Source: a virus
Reading direction: 5' to 3' (one strand)
Length of the DNA stretch: 42,465 bases
Virus record (IMG/VR): IMGVR_UViG_3300008952_000104
Location: 1 to 42,465 of that record
A program made the position numbers and the translations under genes. The notes under the pieces were generated by a model. The model was not told the origin of the DNA and made no database searches. It saw nothing but the letters and a program-made list of their open reading frames with translations. Positions 27,992 through 36,663 of the stretch are shown in pieces; position 1 is the first letter of the stretch, and the number at the start of each line of letters is the position of its first letter.

Positions 27992-28612
27992 CTAGATCGC
28001 GCCTAGGTGGTTGGCAACAATACGCGTACCAAAAAGATAAGAAAAATATGCCAAAACCATTCCAGATGCTACATCGATTACGTAGTGTTGCTTAAGGACA
28101 ACGGTTGCTATAGCAATCAACACGGCCCAGAGCACATAAGCTATCTTAAGCCATGGCTTTTCCTTGACACAGTTCGCAGTCATCATAAAGAATACCAACA
28201 AAAAAGACCACGTTACGTGGCCAGAAGGAAAAGTATTATTTGCGCCATCAATCATTCTCGTTAGTTCTACCAATTGTGATGATATAGAAGATGTTTCAGG
28301 CAAGTCGGCTCTGGGATAGAAGGAGGGAAACAGAACGTAGAACGTAAACATTATGACAGAGGCAAAAGTAAATGCTGAAAGTGTTGTCAAGAAAACTTTT
28401 TTTGATTGAACCATGACAATCATGCTTATTAGTATGACGGGCAGCAAAGAATGATACACCCAGATAAATTCTGGTATGAAAGGAATTAAATTATCATAGT
28501 GTGCGGAGAAATCATATTTGTTGACCGTGATTAAGGACTGAATTAAAAAATATGCCGGCATGCAAAACAAACAAAAAACAAATATATATTTTGCTTTGAC
28601 CTTAGCTGACAA
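27992..28612 (-). CDS. PAP2-family membrane phosphatase
   Basis: A 206-residue protein with about six TM segments. The signature PSGHVTWS (about residues 127-134) and KQHYVIDV (about 173-180) match motifs C2 and C3 of type-2 phosphatidic acid phosphatases; the C1 motif is degenerate (PSFYPRADLP). It should hydrolyse a lipid phosphate such as undecaprenyl-PP or phosphatidate. Start TTG at 28612 with GGAGG nine bases upstream. A lipid-modifying enzyme is unusual cargo for a phage. Confidence 0.75.
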   Translation of the reverse strand: MSAKVKAKYIFVFCLFCMPAYFLIQSLITVNKYDFSAHYDNLIPFIPEFIWVYHSLLPVILISMIVMVQSKKVFLTTLSAFTFASVIMFTFYVLFPSFYPRADLPETSSISSQLVELTRMIDGANNTFPSGHVTWSFLLVFFMMTANCVKEKPWLKIAYVLWAVLIAIATVVLKQHYVIDVASGMVLAYFSYLFGTRIVANHLGAI

Positions 28613-28668
28613 TGCGCAATTCCTCCCCGCTAGAAGTGTTTTTAAAAACGATTTTACATTGGATTATA

Positions 28669-28688
28669 GTGTGAAATGAATTTCGCAC
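28669..28688 (-). promoter_or_regulatory. Imperfect palindrome, possible operator
   Basis: GTGTGAAAT and ATTTCGCAC form nine-base arms with one mismatch. TATAAT on the minus strand (28668-28663) follows directly with no TTGACA, so an activator-dependent promoter for the PAP2 gene is possible. Rest of the 145-base gap (28613-28757) is AT-rich and empty. Confidence 0.35.
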
Positions 28689-28757
28689 CCTTCATATATA
28701 ACTATGTGTTATTTTAGAAAAAAGTACATTTTACATAAAAATTTATTAAATAATTTT

Positions 28758-29021
28758 CTATTTGAAAACTTTTTGTTTACTGGTAAGGAATAACTTGGGC
28801 AGGAATGATTTTTTTAAACTAAGAAGTCTTTCGAATTTTGCCTTCTGTCTGGCGTCAATATATACGTTGCTGGGTTTTTTAATTTCGCCGTCGATAACCT
28901 GTTCACTAAAATCATAAAATTTAGATTTTTGATTCGGCGGTGCGGCGCCAGCCATGGCAAAAGTTGGTATTGTAACAGAGAGAACCAAAATAGCTGTCAT
29001 CTTTCTTAAGTGCGACATCAT
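28758..29021 (-). CDS. Secreted small protein
   Basis: Eighty-seven residues with a Sec signal peptide: MMSHLRKMTAILVLSVTIPT, FAMAGAAPP; cleavage after AMA. The mature part (FYDFSEQVIDGEIKKPSN, RQKAKFERLLSLKKSFLPK) resembles small myxobacterial-type exported proteins I have seen, unnamed. ATG overlaps the upstream TGA (ATGATG). Confidence 0.6.
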   Translation of the reverse strand: MMSHLRKMTAILVLSVTIPTFAMAGAAPPNQKSKFYDFSEQVIDGEIKKPSNVYIDARQKAKFERLLSLKKSFLPKLFLTSKQKVFK

Positions 29022-31216
29022 TTATTTTTTCCTATTCGAATTGTAATTCTCTTTCGTGGCATTGGGCCACATTCTTTAATCTTCTTTTCTTGTACCGGCG
29101 TTGAAGGATCCCCAAACTCTCTACGATATGCCATCTTGCCATCTTGTGCAGAGAGATTAAGCACTTTAAGTACGGCTGCCCTAGCGATATTGTGGAACGT
29201 ATCATAGTTCTCATCAAAGTGCGCGGTGAACTCGCCAACTGCTTGGAGTTGCGCCTCGCTAACATCTCTACCAACCGTAATATCAATGTTAACTTCTACT
29301 GTCCGTTTAGCAATGTCAAGCCTAGCAGAGTAAGGATAAAAGCGCACGGCTGCCGGTGTCACAAGTTGTTTAACTTTACCGGCAGGTATACCGGGCAAGT
29401 TCATTTGCTTCGCTGCGACCTCCTGCGCCTGTCGAAAAAAACCGCTTAATTGATCGAGCAATATGTTTGTTGCATGCGAATTGTTTGCACCACGATCAAG
29501 GTGATGGCCTCTAAAACTTTCTTGCCAGTAGGCAAGCATTTTGTTGCGCGGCGAATCTGGATCCGGCACACCAGTAGCCGACATGCCACCTTTAAGATTT
29601 CTCGTAAGACTCTGTGCAATTTCGGCAATCTCTGGCACTTTGAAGCTCATTGTGGTTCGATATTGAATCGTGCCACCGGAACTATCGATTGTGAAGTATT
29701 CCCACTTTCTGTCTCTCGCTTGGCCTCGTAACTTTCCGTATGGAGTCATTGAGGATACATCCACGACTCCATTGTCGATAAACAAATCAATTATGTCAAG
29801 GCGCGCCTCGACGTAGTTCTCTTCCATATTGGAAACGTTGTTAACAAAGGTTTGAAAGCCTTCTAGACCTTCGCTCTCATCGTAATCGGATGGATTAATC
29901 GTGAGATTCACATTATCGCCATAAACTTCTATTTCTTCTGGGTGAATATAGTGTGCATCGAGTATCTCACTTATCTCATCTTCTAAATCAGCCTCTTCAG
30001 CACTTCCGTCATCCACCCAGTCCAACTCCTCGAAGTCGAAAGACATGCTAGCGCTCCAGTACCACTTTCCGGGCTCATATTCGTCATAAGAAACGTCAGC
30101 ATACTCAAACTCGGCATTTGCATGAATCTCATCAAATTGTTCCGGCCGGGGACCAGCAGGATTGTCATATGAATGTTGGCTAGCCGAGGCTTCGATGTTG
30201 TGCCATGCATCTTGTACGAATTCACTCCACCACTCTTCGGGATCGTCGTCCTCTGTCCAGCCATCCTCTGTCATTGCGCGCACAAGCTCTAGATAGTGTT
30301 CTGGTTCATCCTCTTTGAACTGACCCTCTAAACTACCATAGCGCGTGTATTCATCATAGGCATTGACCGCTGCATACCCCACCAAATTGGTGGCGATCTG
30401 TTGTGAGATCTCATCTGCATCCATGGGGCTGTCTGTTGTGTCATACCCCTCTACGAATCCACCCTCACCGTAAGAATCTGGCTCATATACCAAGGCAATC
30501 TTTTTATAAGTTGGCCAGTCTTCGGTCTCGAAGTTCTTTTTATTTTTCATAAACACAAAATAAAACGCTTTGCCCTCGCTAGTGTAGTTATCAAAATAGT
30601 TTTGTGATTGTGACGCGGAAATGCACCAGCGAGTCTCGCGACCCCAAAAGCAAGAAGCTTGTGCGGTTTCCGGGCGCACCATCATAAAATTATTATCATC
30701 AATTAGAATTACTGAGTCTCGATGTGCGATTGCCTTTTCGCGTCTCGCTTGTTCTTTTTCTTGTTCTTTCCGTTGTTTTTTGTGGTGTGCGTTGTATATA
30801 ACCCTATCCAGCTTTCGTTTATCTTCTATCTTATAGATATCTTTATATTCTGCTTCGTCATCGCGAACATATGGTAACAATCTATGGTATTTTCTAACTG
30901 CGGTTGCGATATCATCCGCGCGCTGTTCGACAGACTCTCTCCAGTCTGGGTCGCCCTCTTCGCTTAAACCGTTCCGTTTCCACCTAGCCATATCATCAGC
31001 AAATTGTCTTGCCATCCACATAATATATTTATTGTTGCCAGATTCATCGTGTTTCGAAAAATACTTCAAGACCGGCATACCATCTATTGTTTCTTCAACT
31101 GCATCGGGATATTTCTTTGCGGCGTCATCGTAGCGACCTTCTATTAGAAGTTGTTCCAGCAATTGCAGTTCTGCGTCTAAAGTAAAGTTGTCCCAATTAT
31201 TAAGCTTAACTCGCAT
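29018..31216 (-). CDS. Tagged 732-aa protein with W-C-I-S-A domain
   Basis: N-terminus MRVKLNNWDNFTLDAELQL with a further LIEGR near residue 25. Residues about 45-165 are helical, including KKQRKEQEKEQARREKA. Around 175-250 FMMVRPETAQASCFWGRETR is followed by WCISASQSQNYFDNY and AFYFVFMKN, sharing its W-C-[TI]-[AS]-A...YF..Y core with the 437-residue protein at 1125. The C-terminal 400 residues are acidic and beta-rich. Probably a structural or injected protein. AAAGGGA precedes the ATG. Confidence 0.65.
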   Translation of the reverse strand: MRVKLNNWDNFTLDAELQLLEQLLIEGRYDDAAKKYPDAVEETIDGMPVLKYFSKHDESGNNKYIMWMARQFADDMARWKRNGLSEEGDPDWRESVEQRADDIATAVRKYHRLLPYVRDDEAEYKDIYKIEDKRKLDRVIYNAHHKKQRKEQEKEQARREKAIAHRDSVILIDDNNFMMVRPETAQASCFWGRETRWCISASQSQNYFDNYTSEGKAFYFVFMKNKKNFETEDWPTYKKIALVYEPDSYGEGGFVEGYDTTDSPMDADEISQQIATNLVGYAAVNAYDEYTRYGSLEGQFKEDEPEHYLELVRAMTEDGWTEDDDPEEWWSEFVQDAWHNIEASASQHSYDNPAGPRPEQFDEIHANAEFEYADVSYDEYEPGKWYWSASMSFDFEELDWVDDGSAEEADLEDEISEILDAHYIHPEEIEVYGDNVNLTINPSDYDESEGLEGFQTFVNNVSNMEENYVEARLDIIDLFIDNGVVDVSSMTPYGKLRGQARDRKWEYFTIDSSGGTIQYRTTMSFKVPEIAEIAQSLTRNLKGGMSATGVPDPDSPRNKMLAYWQESFRGHHLDRGANNSHATNILLDQLSGFFRQAQEVAAKQMNLPGIPAGKVKQLVTPAAVRFYPYSARLDIAKRTVEVNIDITVGRDVSEAQLQAVGEFTAHFDENYDTFHNIARAAVLKVLNLSAQDGKMAYRREFGDPSTPVQEKKIKECGPMPRKRITIRIGKNK

Positions 31217-31284
31217 TAATGTTTCCCTTTAGCTATAATAAATAGTATAAGAACGCCAATGTATCCTCTAAATAATGTTTTTTT

Positions 31285-31626
31285 TTAATGGATGTATATA
31301 GTTATGTTTCTCTCTGCCAAGTCGGCCTTAAGAATATTAATCGCCTTAAGACACGTGCCAATAGTAATTACCTGTTCGCCGTCACACATGTATTTTTCTG
31401 GCAATGTTGGGTTACTATCGAATATTTCCTTTAACGTTTTTACCATGTGCATCGACGTGCCAAACAGATCACACAGTAGCGCTATCAACTCTCTATCGTA
31501 CGGTACCGAAGCTAGGTTGTCTCGCATCATGTGCATGGAAATTCTCATAAACATGTCACACCTATCCATGTATTCGTTGAAAGAATCTTCCGAAATGTAA
31601 TATTGTTGTTTTTTTGTCTCACTCAT
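31285..31626 (-). CDS. Small helical protein
   Basis: A 113-residue protein: MSETKKQQYYISEDSFNEYM, MRISMHMMRDNLASVPYDR, ALLCDLFGTSMHMVKTLKE. Met-rich helices; no family recognised. Overlaps the glutaredoxin gene's stop. Confidence 0.55.
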   Translation of the reverse strand: MSETKKQQYYISEDSFNEYMDRCDMFMRISMHMMRDNLASVPYDRELIALLCDLFGTSMHMVKTLKEIFDSNPTLPEKYMCDGEQVITIGTCLKAINILKADLAERNITIYIH

Positions 31627-31858
31627 TAAGTTTGTTGCTCAGTTCTGTATACCCGCCAATAAGACTTTTGGTATTATTCTCACAAACTAATACAATGGGC
31701 ACTGTGCCGTGTTTAAACTTTTCTTTTGCTTCATTGAGAGCCTCCGTGTCACTATCCATTACATGTACGACAAACTGCTTATTTTTGCTTCTTAATAGTT
31801 CGACTGCCTTTATGCAAAACGGACATTTCTCTTTAATGTATAGCTCGTATTTATCCAC
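31619..31858 (-). CDS. Glutaredoxin-like protein
   Basis: Seventy-nine residues: MDKYELYIKEKCPFCIKAVE with the CPFC active site (residues 12-15), then GTVPIVLV (cis-Pro loop) and SLIGGYTEL. Full-length phage glutaredoxin; it would reduce ribonucleotide reductase or other thiols in the cytoplasm. No reductase is visible in the window. Confidence 0.85.
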   Translation of the reverse strand: MDKYELYIKEKCPFCIKAVELLRSKNKQFVVHVMDSDTEALNEAKEKFKHGTVPIVLVCENNTKSLIGGYTELSNKLNE

Positions 31859-32147
31859 TCAACAGCCCCTTCTTACCATGAATCTTTTCCATTACTACGG
31901 CGGGTGCACCGACAACAACTATGTCGATTCCGGATCCGCCGCGTTGAAGACTCAACTTTGTAAATGACTGCCTTTTGTCTAAACCTTTAGGGTAGGCGCC
32001 CTCTAATATCATTTTTTCTTTAATATTAAGTTCTTCTCGCATGCACACAACTTGTTTTGGGTTGACAAATATCTCCGAAAGAGAATAGTTTCTCTTTGTG
32101 TTTGAAAATCTAGAGAGATTGACCACTTCTATCAAGCTTACTAACAT
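31851..32147 (-). CDS. FlbD-like small protein
   Basis: Ninety-eight residues: MLVSLIEVVNLSRFSNTKRN, YSLSEIFVNPKQVVCMREEL, KLSLQRGGSGIDIVVVGAP. The strand-turn pattern (FVNP..V...RE....L.L..G...VVVG) faintly resembles FlbD-type small proteins; low confidence in the family. Confidence 0.5.
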   Translation of the reverse strand: MLVSLIEVVNLSRFSNTKRNYSLSEIFVNPKQVVCMREELNIKEKMILEGAYPKGLDKRQSFTKLSLQRGGSGIDIVVVGAPAVVMEKIHGKKGLLSG

Positions 32148-32359
32148 TTTTTCACCTCCAAGGCATCTTTTTTATGTATGTACCAACTTCTACCGTTATA
32201 TACTATCTTAAAATACATATTTTCTTTCTCATCCAGCACCAATGCGTTGGCCGGCCTTGTTGTTTTTATGTATTCTACTATTTGTTCTGGTCCGGACATT
32301 TCACAAAAGTTATAAAGCACGACTTCCGAAGGCAAATAAATCAACTCACCCTTCTTCAT
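32141..32359 (-). CDS. Small beta-rich protein
   Basis: Seventy-two residues: MKKGELIYLPSEVVLYNFCE, KTTRPANALVLDEKENMYF, KIVYNGRSWYIHKKDALEV. Resembles the small SH3 family in strand layout but lacks its GDLV start. Confidence 0.5.
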   Translation of the reverse strand: MKKGELIYLPSEVVLYNFCEMSGPEQIVEYIKTTRPANALVLDEKENMYFKIVYNGRSWYIHKKDALEVKKC

Positions 32360-32687
32360 TCTCTTCTTCTGTTTCTGTGGGTGCTGGTGTGTTTGGTTGT
32401 GCCGATGACTGCGGCTGCGGCTCTGTCTGTAGATCGATCAGTGCCCTTTGGTACCCCAAAATTATGTTGGTACAGTCATTTAATTTATTGTCTATCTTCG
32501 ATAGGGCAATCCTTGTTTTTTCAATCTCTTTGGCTGAAAGGGTTAGGTTTTCCTGTAGCATCAAGTCGCGCGCTTTGCCATACATCATTAGCGCGCTTTC
32601 ATGAGCCTTACATGCATCGTCGATGGCCTTGATGACCTCTTGCGGTACATCCTCGAAGTCTATATTATAACTAATGCTTACCTTCAC
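32346..32687 (-). CDS. Helical protein with Pro/Glu tail (GTG start)
   Basis: A 113-residue protein: MKVSISYNIDFEDVPQEVIK, helices through residue 85 (SAKEIEKTRIALSKIDNKL), then a disordered tail (PQPQSSAQPNTPAPTETEEE). AGGAGG five bases before the GTG. Unknown function. Confidence 0.55.
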   Translation of the reverse strand: MKVSISYNIDFEDVPQEVIKAIDDACKAHESALMMYGKARDLMLQENLTLSAKEIEKTRIALSKIDNKLNDCTNIILGYQRALIDLQTEPQPQSSAQPNTPAPTETEEENEEG

Positions 32688-32703
32688 ATAAACCTCCTAG
32701 TTT

Positions 32704-32731
32704 ATAATACTATGATACCATAAATATGCAA
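32704..32731 (-). promoter_or_regulatory. Possible promoter
   Basis: TTGCAT (32731-32726), 16 bases, TATTAT (32709-32704), followed within ten bases by AGGAGG of the gene at 32687. Plausible start of the operon reading to the glutaredoxin gene. Confidence 0.4.
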
Positions 32732-32755
32732 GTTATTAATATTTTTTTAATTATT

Positions 32756-33034
32756 TTATTGTAAAAAAAGTTTACCAACGAGAAGCGATCCGCCGGCGCC
32801 CGCTAGGGTTGTGATTATGATCCATATCAACCTAGTAGATGTTGCCTTCCATTGCTCCAATTCCCGTATCCGTGCATATATTCCCTCATCTGGGTGATAT
32901 ACTGCCTCTTTTATTTTGGATACGTCGCTGGCCATCACTTCCTGCCTGTCCTTGACAGTTTCAATGCCATCCATCAACCGATCAAACCTCCCTGTCAGTT
33001 CGATTATTGCTTGGGTCTGTGCTTCGGGGTCCAT
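32756..33034 (-). CDS. Coiled-coil protein with C-terminal TM (XhlA/holin-like)
   Basis: Ninety-two residues: an N-terminal coiled coil (LTGRFDRLMDGIETVKDRQ; VSKIKEAVY), then IRELEQWKATSTRLIWIIIT and a TM segment to GGSLLVGKLFLQ. The layout matches XhlA-like accessory holins. GGAGGGCA precedes the ATG. Lysis role is an inference; no endolysin is adjacent. Confidence 0.55.
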   Translation of the reverse strand: MDPEAQTQAIIELTGRFDRLMDGIETVKDRQEVMASDVSKIKEAVYHPDEGIYARIRELEQWKATSTRLIWIIITTLAGAGGSLLVGKLFLQ

Positions 33035-33071
33035 ATAGACATGCCCTCCTTGTACATATATAATTAGACTT

Positions 33072-34640
33072 TTACTTTTCTATTATACAGTAGTCGGTTG
33101 TTATTAAAGTTGCCGCGGCCGATGATGCATTCTGAAGAGCATTGCGAGTCACCTTTACGGGATCAATAATTCCATCCACATACATATCAGTCAGTTCATT
33201 TTTTATAAAGTTCCAGCCCTCGTCATTATCTGAATTTATTACTTCGTTAACGATCAGATCTGGGGACTCGCCGGCGTTGATAGCCATCTGTCTCAACGGC
33301 TTTTTGATTGCCTCTTTTACCACCTCGACCCCAAACATTTGATCTTGATTATCGGTGTCCACTTTAAGGTCATTGTGTATTTTAATCAAGGCACTGCCAC
33401 CGCCCGTTACTATCCCCTCTTCTTGCGCGGCTTTAACGGCTGCCAGAGAATCTTCAATTCTGTGTTTCTTTTCAATCATCTCGACCTCTGTCGGTGCCCC
33501 AACTCTAATTATTGCAATGCCGCTAGCCAGACGCGTAATTCTTTCCTGAATTTTTTCACTCTCGTAGAGTGAGTCGGTTTGCGGCACTAGTGCCTTGAGT
33601 GTTTCAATTCTTTTTTCTATATCCTCTTGTTCTCCATTGCCAGCAACAATTGTTGTAAGGTTGTTTAGAATTTCTATGGATTTCGCTGTGCCAAAATCAT
33701 TTAAAGTAATTTCAGCTAGGCTTAAGCCTGCTTCCCTAGATACAAACGTGGCGCCGGTGGATATACAAAGATCCTTAAGTATGTTTCTTCTTTCCTCTCC
33801 GTACTGTGGTGCTTTGACTGCGGCTACCTTAAGGGTGCCGCGCATTGCGTTCATGATAAGTGCAGCCAACGCCTGACCTTCTACATTTTCTGCCACGACG
33901 ACGAAGGGCCGGCCTTCCCTAGCAGCAATTTCTAGAGCAGGCATCAATTCATCAACTGTTTCTATAGCGGCGTCTGTGACCAACAGAAGCGGTTCGTTGT
34001 ATTTTACTGCGCCAGTTCTTTCATCGGTAATAAAGGTTGGCGATAAATACCCAGACTGAAACCGGAAGCCTTCGACCACATCTAGTGTCGTATCAACTGA
34101 TCGGGCTTCTTCAATGGTTATCGCGCCATCTTTACCGATTAAATCGACAGCAGACGCGATAAGCTTGCCAATCTTTTCATCGCCATTGGCGGATATTTTT
34201 GCAACATGCTCAATGTCCTCTTTTGATTTAATCGGCCTAGCCAACTGACTAAGTTTTTCCAAAATGATGTCCGTTGCTTTGCTGATCCCCCTCTTCAGTT
34301 CGATGGGAGAAGAGCCCGCGGCTAAATATTTTTGTGATTCCTTGAGGATGGCCGCGGCCAAAACAGTTGATGTTGTTGTGCCGTCCCCGGCATTAACATT
34401 TGTTTGCAGTGCCGCTTGCTTAAGCGTCTGCGCTCCAACGTTCTCAAATGGATCCTCAAGTTCAACAAATTTTGCCACGGTAACCCCGTCTTTTGTAATT
34501 ATTGGATTTCCATTTTTAGGGTGCAATATTACATTTCTTCCCTTTGGTCCAAGCGTTGACGCAACGTTGTCCGCCAATATTGTTGCACCTTTTAAAATCT
34601 TTTGCCTTAACTCTAATCCGGAATTAAATTCTTTTGACAA
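33072..34640 (-). CDS. groL: GroEL-like chaperonin
   Basis: A 522-residue group I chaperonin: GPKGRNVILHPKNGNPIITK, DGVTVAKFVELEDPFENVG, and NAGDGTTTSTVLA with the ATPase Asp; RIEDSLAAVKAAQEEGIVT carries the second catalytic Asp. It lacks the usual Gly-Met C-terminal tail (ends TDYCIIEK) and no groES lies within view. Start TTG at 34640, GGAG eight bases upstream. Phage GroELs can fold large phage proteins without GroES; whether this one does is unknown. Confidence 0.95.
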   Translation of the reverse strand: MSKEFNSGLELRQKILKGATILADNVASTLGPKGRNVILHPKNGNPIITKDGVTVAKFVELEDPFENVGAQTLKQAALQTNVNAGDGTTTSTVLAAAILKESQKYLAAGSSPIELKRGISKATDIILEKLSQLARPIKSKEDIEHVAKISANGDEKIGKLIASAVDLIGKDGAITIEEARSVDTTLDVVEGFRFQSGYLSPTFITDERTGAVKYNEPLLLVTDAAIETVDELMPALEIAAREGRPFVVVAENVEGQALAALIMNAMRGTLKVAAVKAPQYGEERRNILKDLCISTGATFVSREAGLSLAEITLNDFGTAKSIEILNNLTTIVAGNGEQEDIEKRIETLKALVPQTDSLYESEKIQERITRLASGIAIIRVGAPTEVEMIEKKHRIEDSLAAVKAAQEEGIVTGGGSALIKIHNDLKVDTDNQDQMFGVEVVKEAIKKPLRQMAINAGESPDLIVNEVINSDNDEGWNFIKNELTDMYVDGIIDPVKVTRNALQNASSAAATLITTDYCIIEK

Positions 34641-34665
34641 TTGTACATCTCCTATGCTCTATAAG

Positions 34666-34671
34666 ATTATA
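34666..34671 (-). promoter_or_regulatory. Possible -10 element for the chaperonin gene
   Basis: TATAAT on the minus strand about 25 bases before the TTG start; the -35 region (TTAAAA) is weak. Confidence 0.35.
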
Positions 34672-34712
34672 AAACTATTCTCTTCTTTTTTTAATCATTA
34701 ATTGAATTGATT

Positions 34713-36383
34713 TTATTTTTCTTTACTGATGGAAGACAATACGGCCCGTTGCAACTCGCGAGAGTTTTCTATGGCGTTTTGGCCGGCGCGGTCTCTCCCG
34801 GCAACGTCAGACTCGGAACATTCTTGAGTGCCACAATCTGTTAAAAAGAATCTTCCTATATTGTCTGACAAGTCGGCCATGGCATTGAACATAATTACGA
34901 GGTCATCATTCAACTTGGTGGCGCCCTTTTGAAACGCATCTTGCACGGCCGGTGCCGTGATCTTAAGGGTGCCCAGTTTTGCACCCTTTCTCGTATAGTG
35001 GCCGGGCTTGATGTGAAATTGTTTACCACCCTTGCCCTCGCCATAGCCCGGTGCAGCTTCGATCCCCTCCATCCTGCCTGCGACAGCTTGAAAAAATGTT
35101 TGGCGATCACCTAGTTGTTGTGCAATTGCACTCCACTCTTCTAAGCCCTTCGCTCCGCCCCATAAATTTTTGGTATCTGTTGTCTCTTCTCCCGGGACTG
35201 GCTCATAAGTTGCGCGCACTTTGGCACCCGGCGTTTGTGACCTAGCAGAGCCGCCGGCCTTATACGTGGCCAAGTCCGCGGACAAGGGTGTGTCCATGTC
35301 CACTGCGCCATCTGCCGGAATGCCTTGAAGATTAATGGCGGCTGCAACATCAGGATCCATAAGGATGCCCTTCTTTGGGTCGACGAGAGCCAGCCTTAAC
35401 CATTTTGGTTGCGCGCCCATCCACACGCCGCTAGGTCCGCGGACCTTTTTGCCGCCCTCTGCATGACGTATCCAGATGTAGGGCCCGGGCTTCTTCCTGT
35501 TGCCGCCCATACCTCTCTTAAGCCACGATTGCACCTTTTTTGTGTCAGCAGATGCAAGGGTGAATTCTTGTTTCTGTAAGACAAGTGACTCTTTATAGGC
35601 AACGTTGCCAATCCACTCGAAAAAATTATCTGCGGTAATGTCAAACTCGTAAAAGGTCACCGCACCGACCACCTTTCCCACCTTGCTTTGCTGTTTAACA
35701 ACGACCACATAGCGCATCGCATCGCCACCATCCGCAAAATGCTTAACCAAGTCTGTAAAGGAGCCCTTCACTTCTCCGGCAGCGTTCAATATTTTAAGAC
35801 TAATTGATTCAAGTCCTCCAGTGGCCTCTATCTTAATGTCTGCGATATCACCTTCGCTCGTTGGTACCTGCATAGACCGGCCGCCGAACAAGGAGGCCAA
35901 GAAAGGTTCCCAAAGGAAGCCAGCGACAGAAGCGTTAAACTCCTTGAGCATCCAAACAAATTGATTCAAAAACATGAGGTAAGATAGTATTTCTGGCGTA
36001 CTGGCGTTTTCTAGCTTGGCGTCTAGGTTGCTAAACCAATCTGTGATTGCTGTTATTTTTTTACTGACGGCGCTCGAATCGCTGCCGCCAGCTTCTAGGC
36101 CGGTTTCTGATCCCAGCTTGCTCATCCACAACTCGAATTGAGTACGGTCTTCACTGTCTGGGCGTTGACCCACTGATATTTCTGTTGCAACGAGATTGGG
36201 TAAGCGGAGTACTCTTTCTCTCTGTTGGGCGCCTTTTGGGGCCCTTGGCTTGCGCGCGGTTCTTTCTTTGAGAGTGGCCATGGCGCTTTCCATCTCGCCT
36301 TCGACTATTTGAATGAAATTTTCGAAAGTAATTTCTTTTTTGGGGTTAAGATAACTTTCGACCAATTGATCTAATTTGCTCAT
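34713..36383 (-). CDS. 556-aa protein, possible virion or PD-(D/E)xK-like
   Basis: The N-terminus MSKLDQLVESYLNPKK, then ITFENFIQIVEGEMES, carries Phe-rich short helices with an I-V-E, like signature A. Residues about 150-260 (FLWEPFLASLFGGRSMQV, EGDIADIKIEATGGLES, SLKILNAAGEVKGSF, YVVVVKQ) have the D...(I)SLK spacing of PD-(D/E)xK nucleases. The C-terminal third is basic then Ala-rich with PGHYTRKGAKLGTL. Could be a structural protein with a nuclease-like fold. Not recognised with confidence. Confidence 0.55.
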   Translation of the reverse strand: MSKLDQLVESYLNPKKEITFENFIQIVEGEMESAMATLKERTARKPRAPKGAQQRERVLRLPNLVATEISVGQRPDSEDRTQFELWMSKLGSETGLEAGGSDSSAVSKKITAITDWFSNLDAKLENASTPEILSYLMFLNQFVWMLKEFNASVAGFLWEPFLASLFGGRSMQVPTSEGDIADIKIEATGGLESISLKILNAAGEVKGSFTDLVKHFADGGDAMRYVVVVKQQSKVGKVVGAVTFYEFDITADNFFEWIGNVAYKESLVLQKQEFTLASADTKKVQSWLKRGMGGNRKKPGPYIWIRHAEGGKKVRGPSGVWMGAQPKWLRLALVDPKKGILMDPDVAAAINLQGIPADGAVDMDTPLSADLATYKAGGSARSQTPGAKVRATYEPVPGEETTDTKNLWGGAKGLEEWSAIAQQLGDRQTFFQAVAGRMEGIEAAPGYGEGKGGKQFHIKPGHYTRKGAKLGTLKITAPAVQDAFQKGATKLNDDLVIMFNAMADLSDNIGRFFLTDCGTQECSESDVAGRDRAGQNAIENSRELQRAVLSSISKEK

Positions 36384-36396
36384 ATAATTAATTAGT

Positions 36397-36645
36397 TTAC
36401 TTCTTTTTGTTTTTTTGTCTTTGTTTTTTTCTTTTCCTGATTTTTAAAAGAATCGTCAAAGCAACCAGTTTAAACGTTCTCTTGTCACATACGCCCGTTG
36501 GCTTAAGTGAGTGTTTTACCTGAAATTGCTCAATCTTTTCGACCAACCTTTTATTGAACTTGTCGACACCAAACCACGCAGGTCTCCACCCATACTTTTT
36601 TGCATAGTACCTGTTGTGCAGATTTTTAATCCAAGTGCCGAACAT
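36397..36645 (-). CDS. Peptidoglycan-binding-domain-like protein
   Basis: Eighty-two residues: MFGTWIKNLHNRYYAKKYGW, then VEKIEQFQVKHSLKPTGVC and KRTFKLV, matching the fQ..hgL.pTGv.D..T pattern of the PG_binding_1 domain; the tail is strongly basic. Expected role: a wall-binding module in a virion or lysis protein. Confidence 0.6.
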   Translation of the reverse strand: MFGTWIKNLHNRYYAKKYGWRPAWFGVDKFNKRLVEKIEQFQVKHSLKPTGVCDKRTFKLVALTILLKIRKRKKQRQKNKKK

Positions 36646-36663
36646 CGCATTGTTCTTTCCTTA

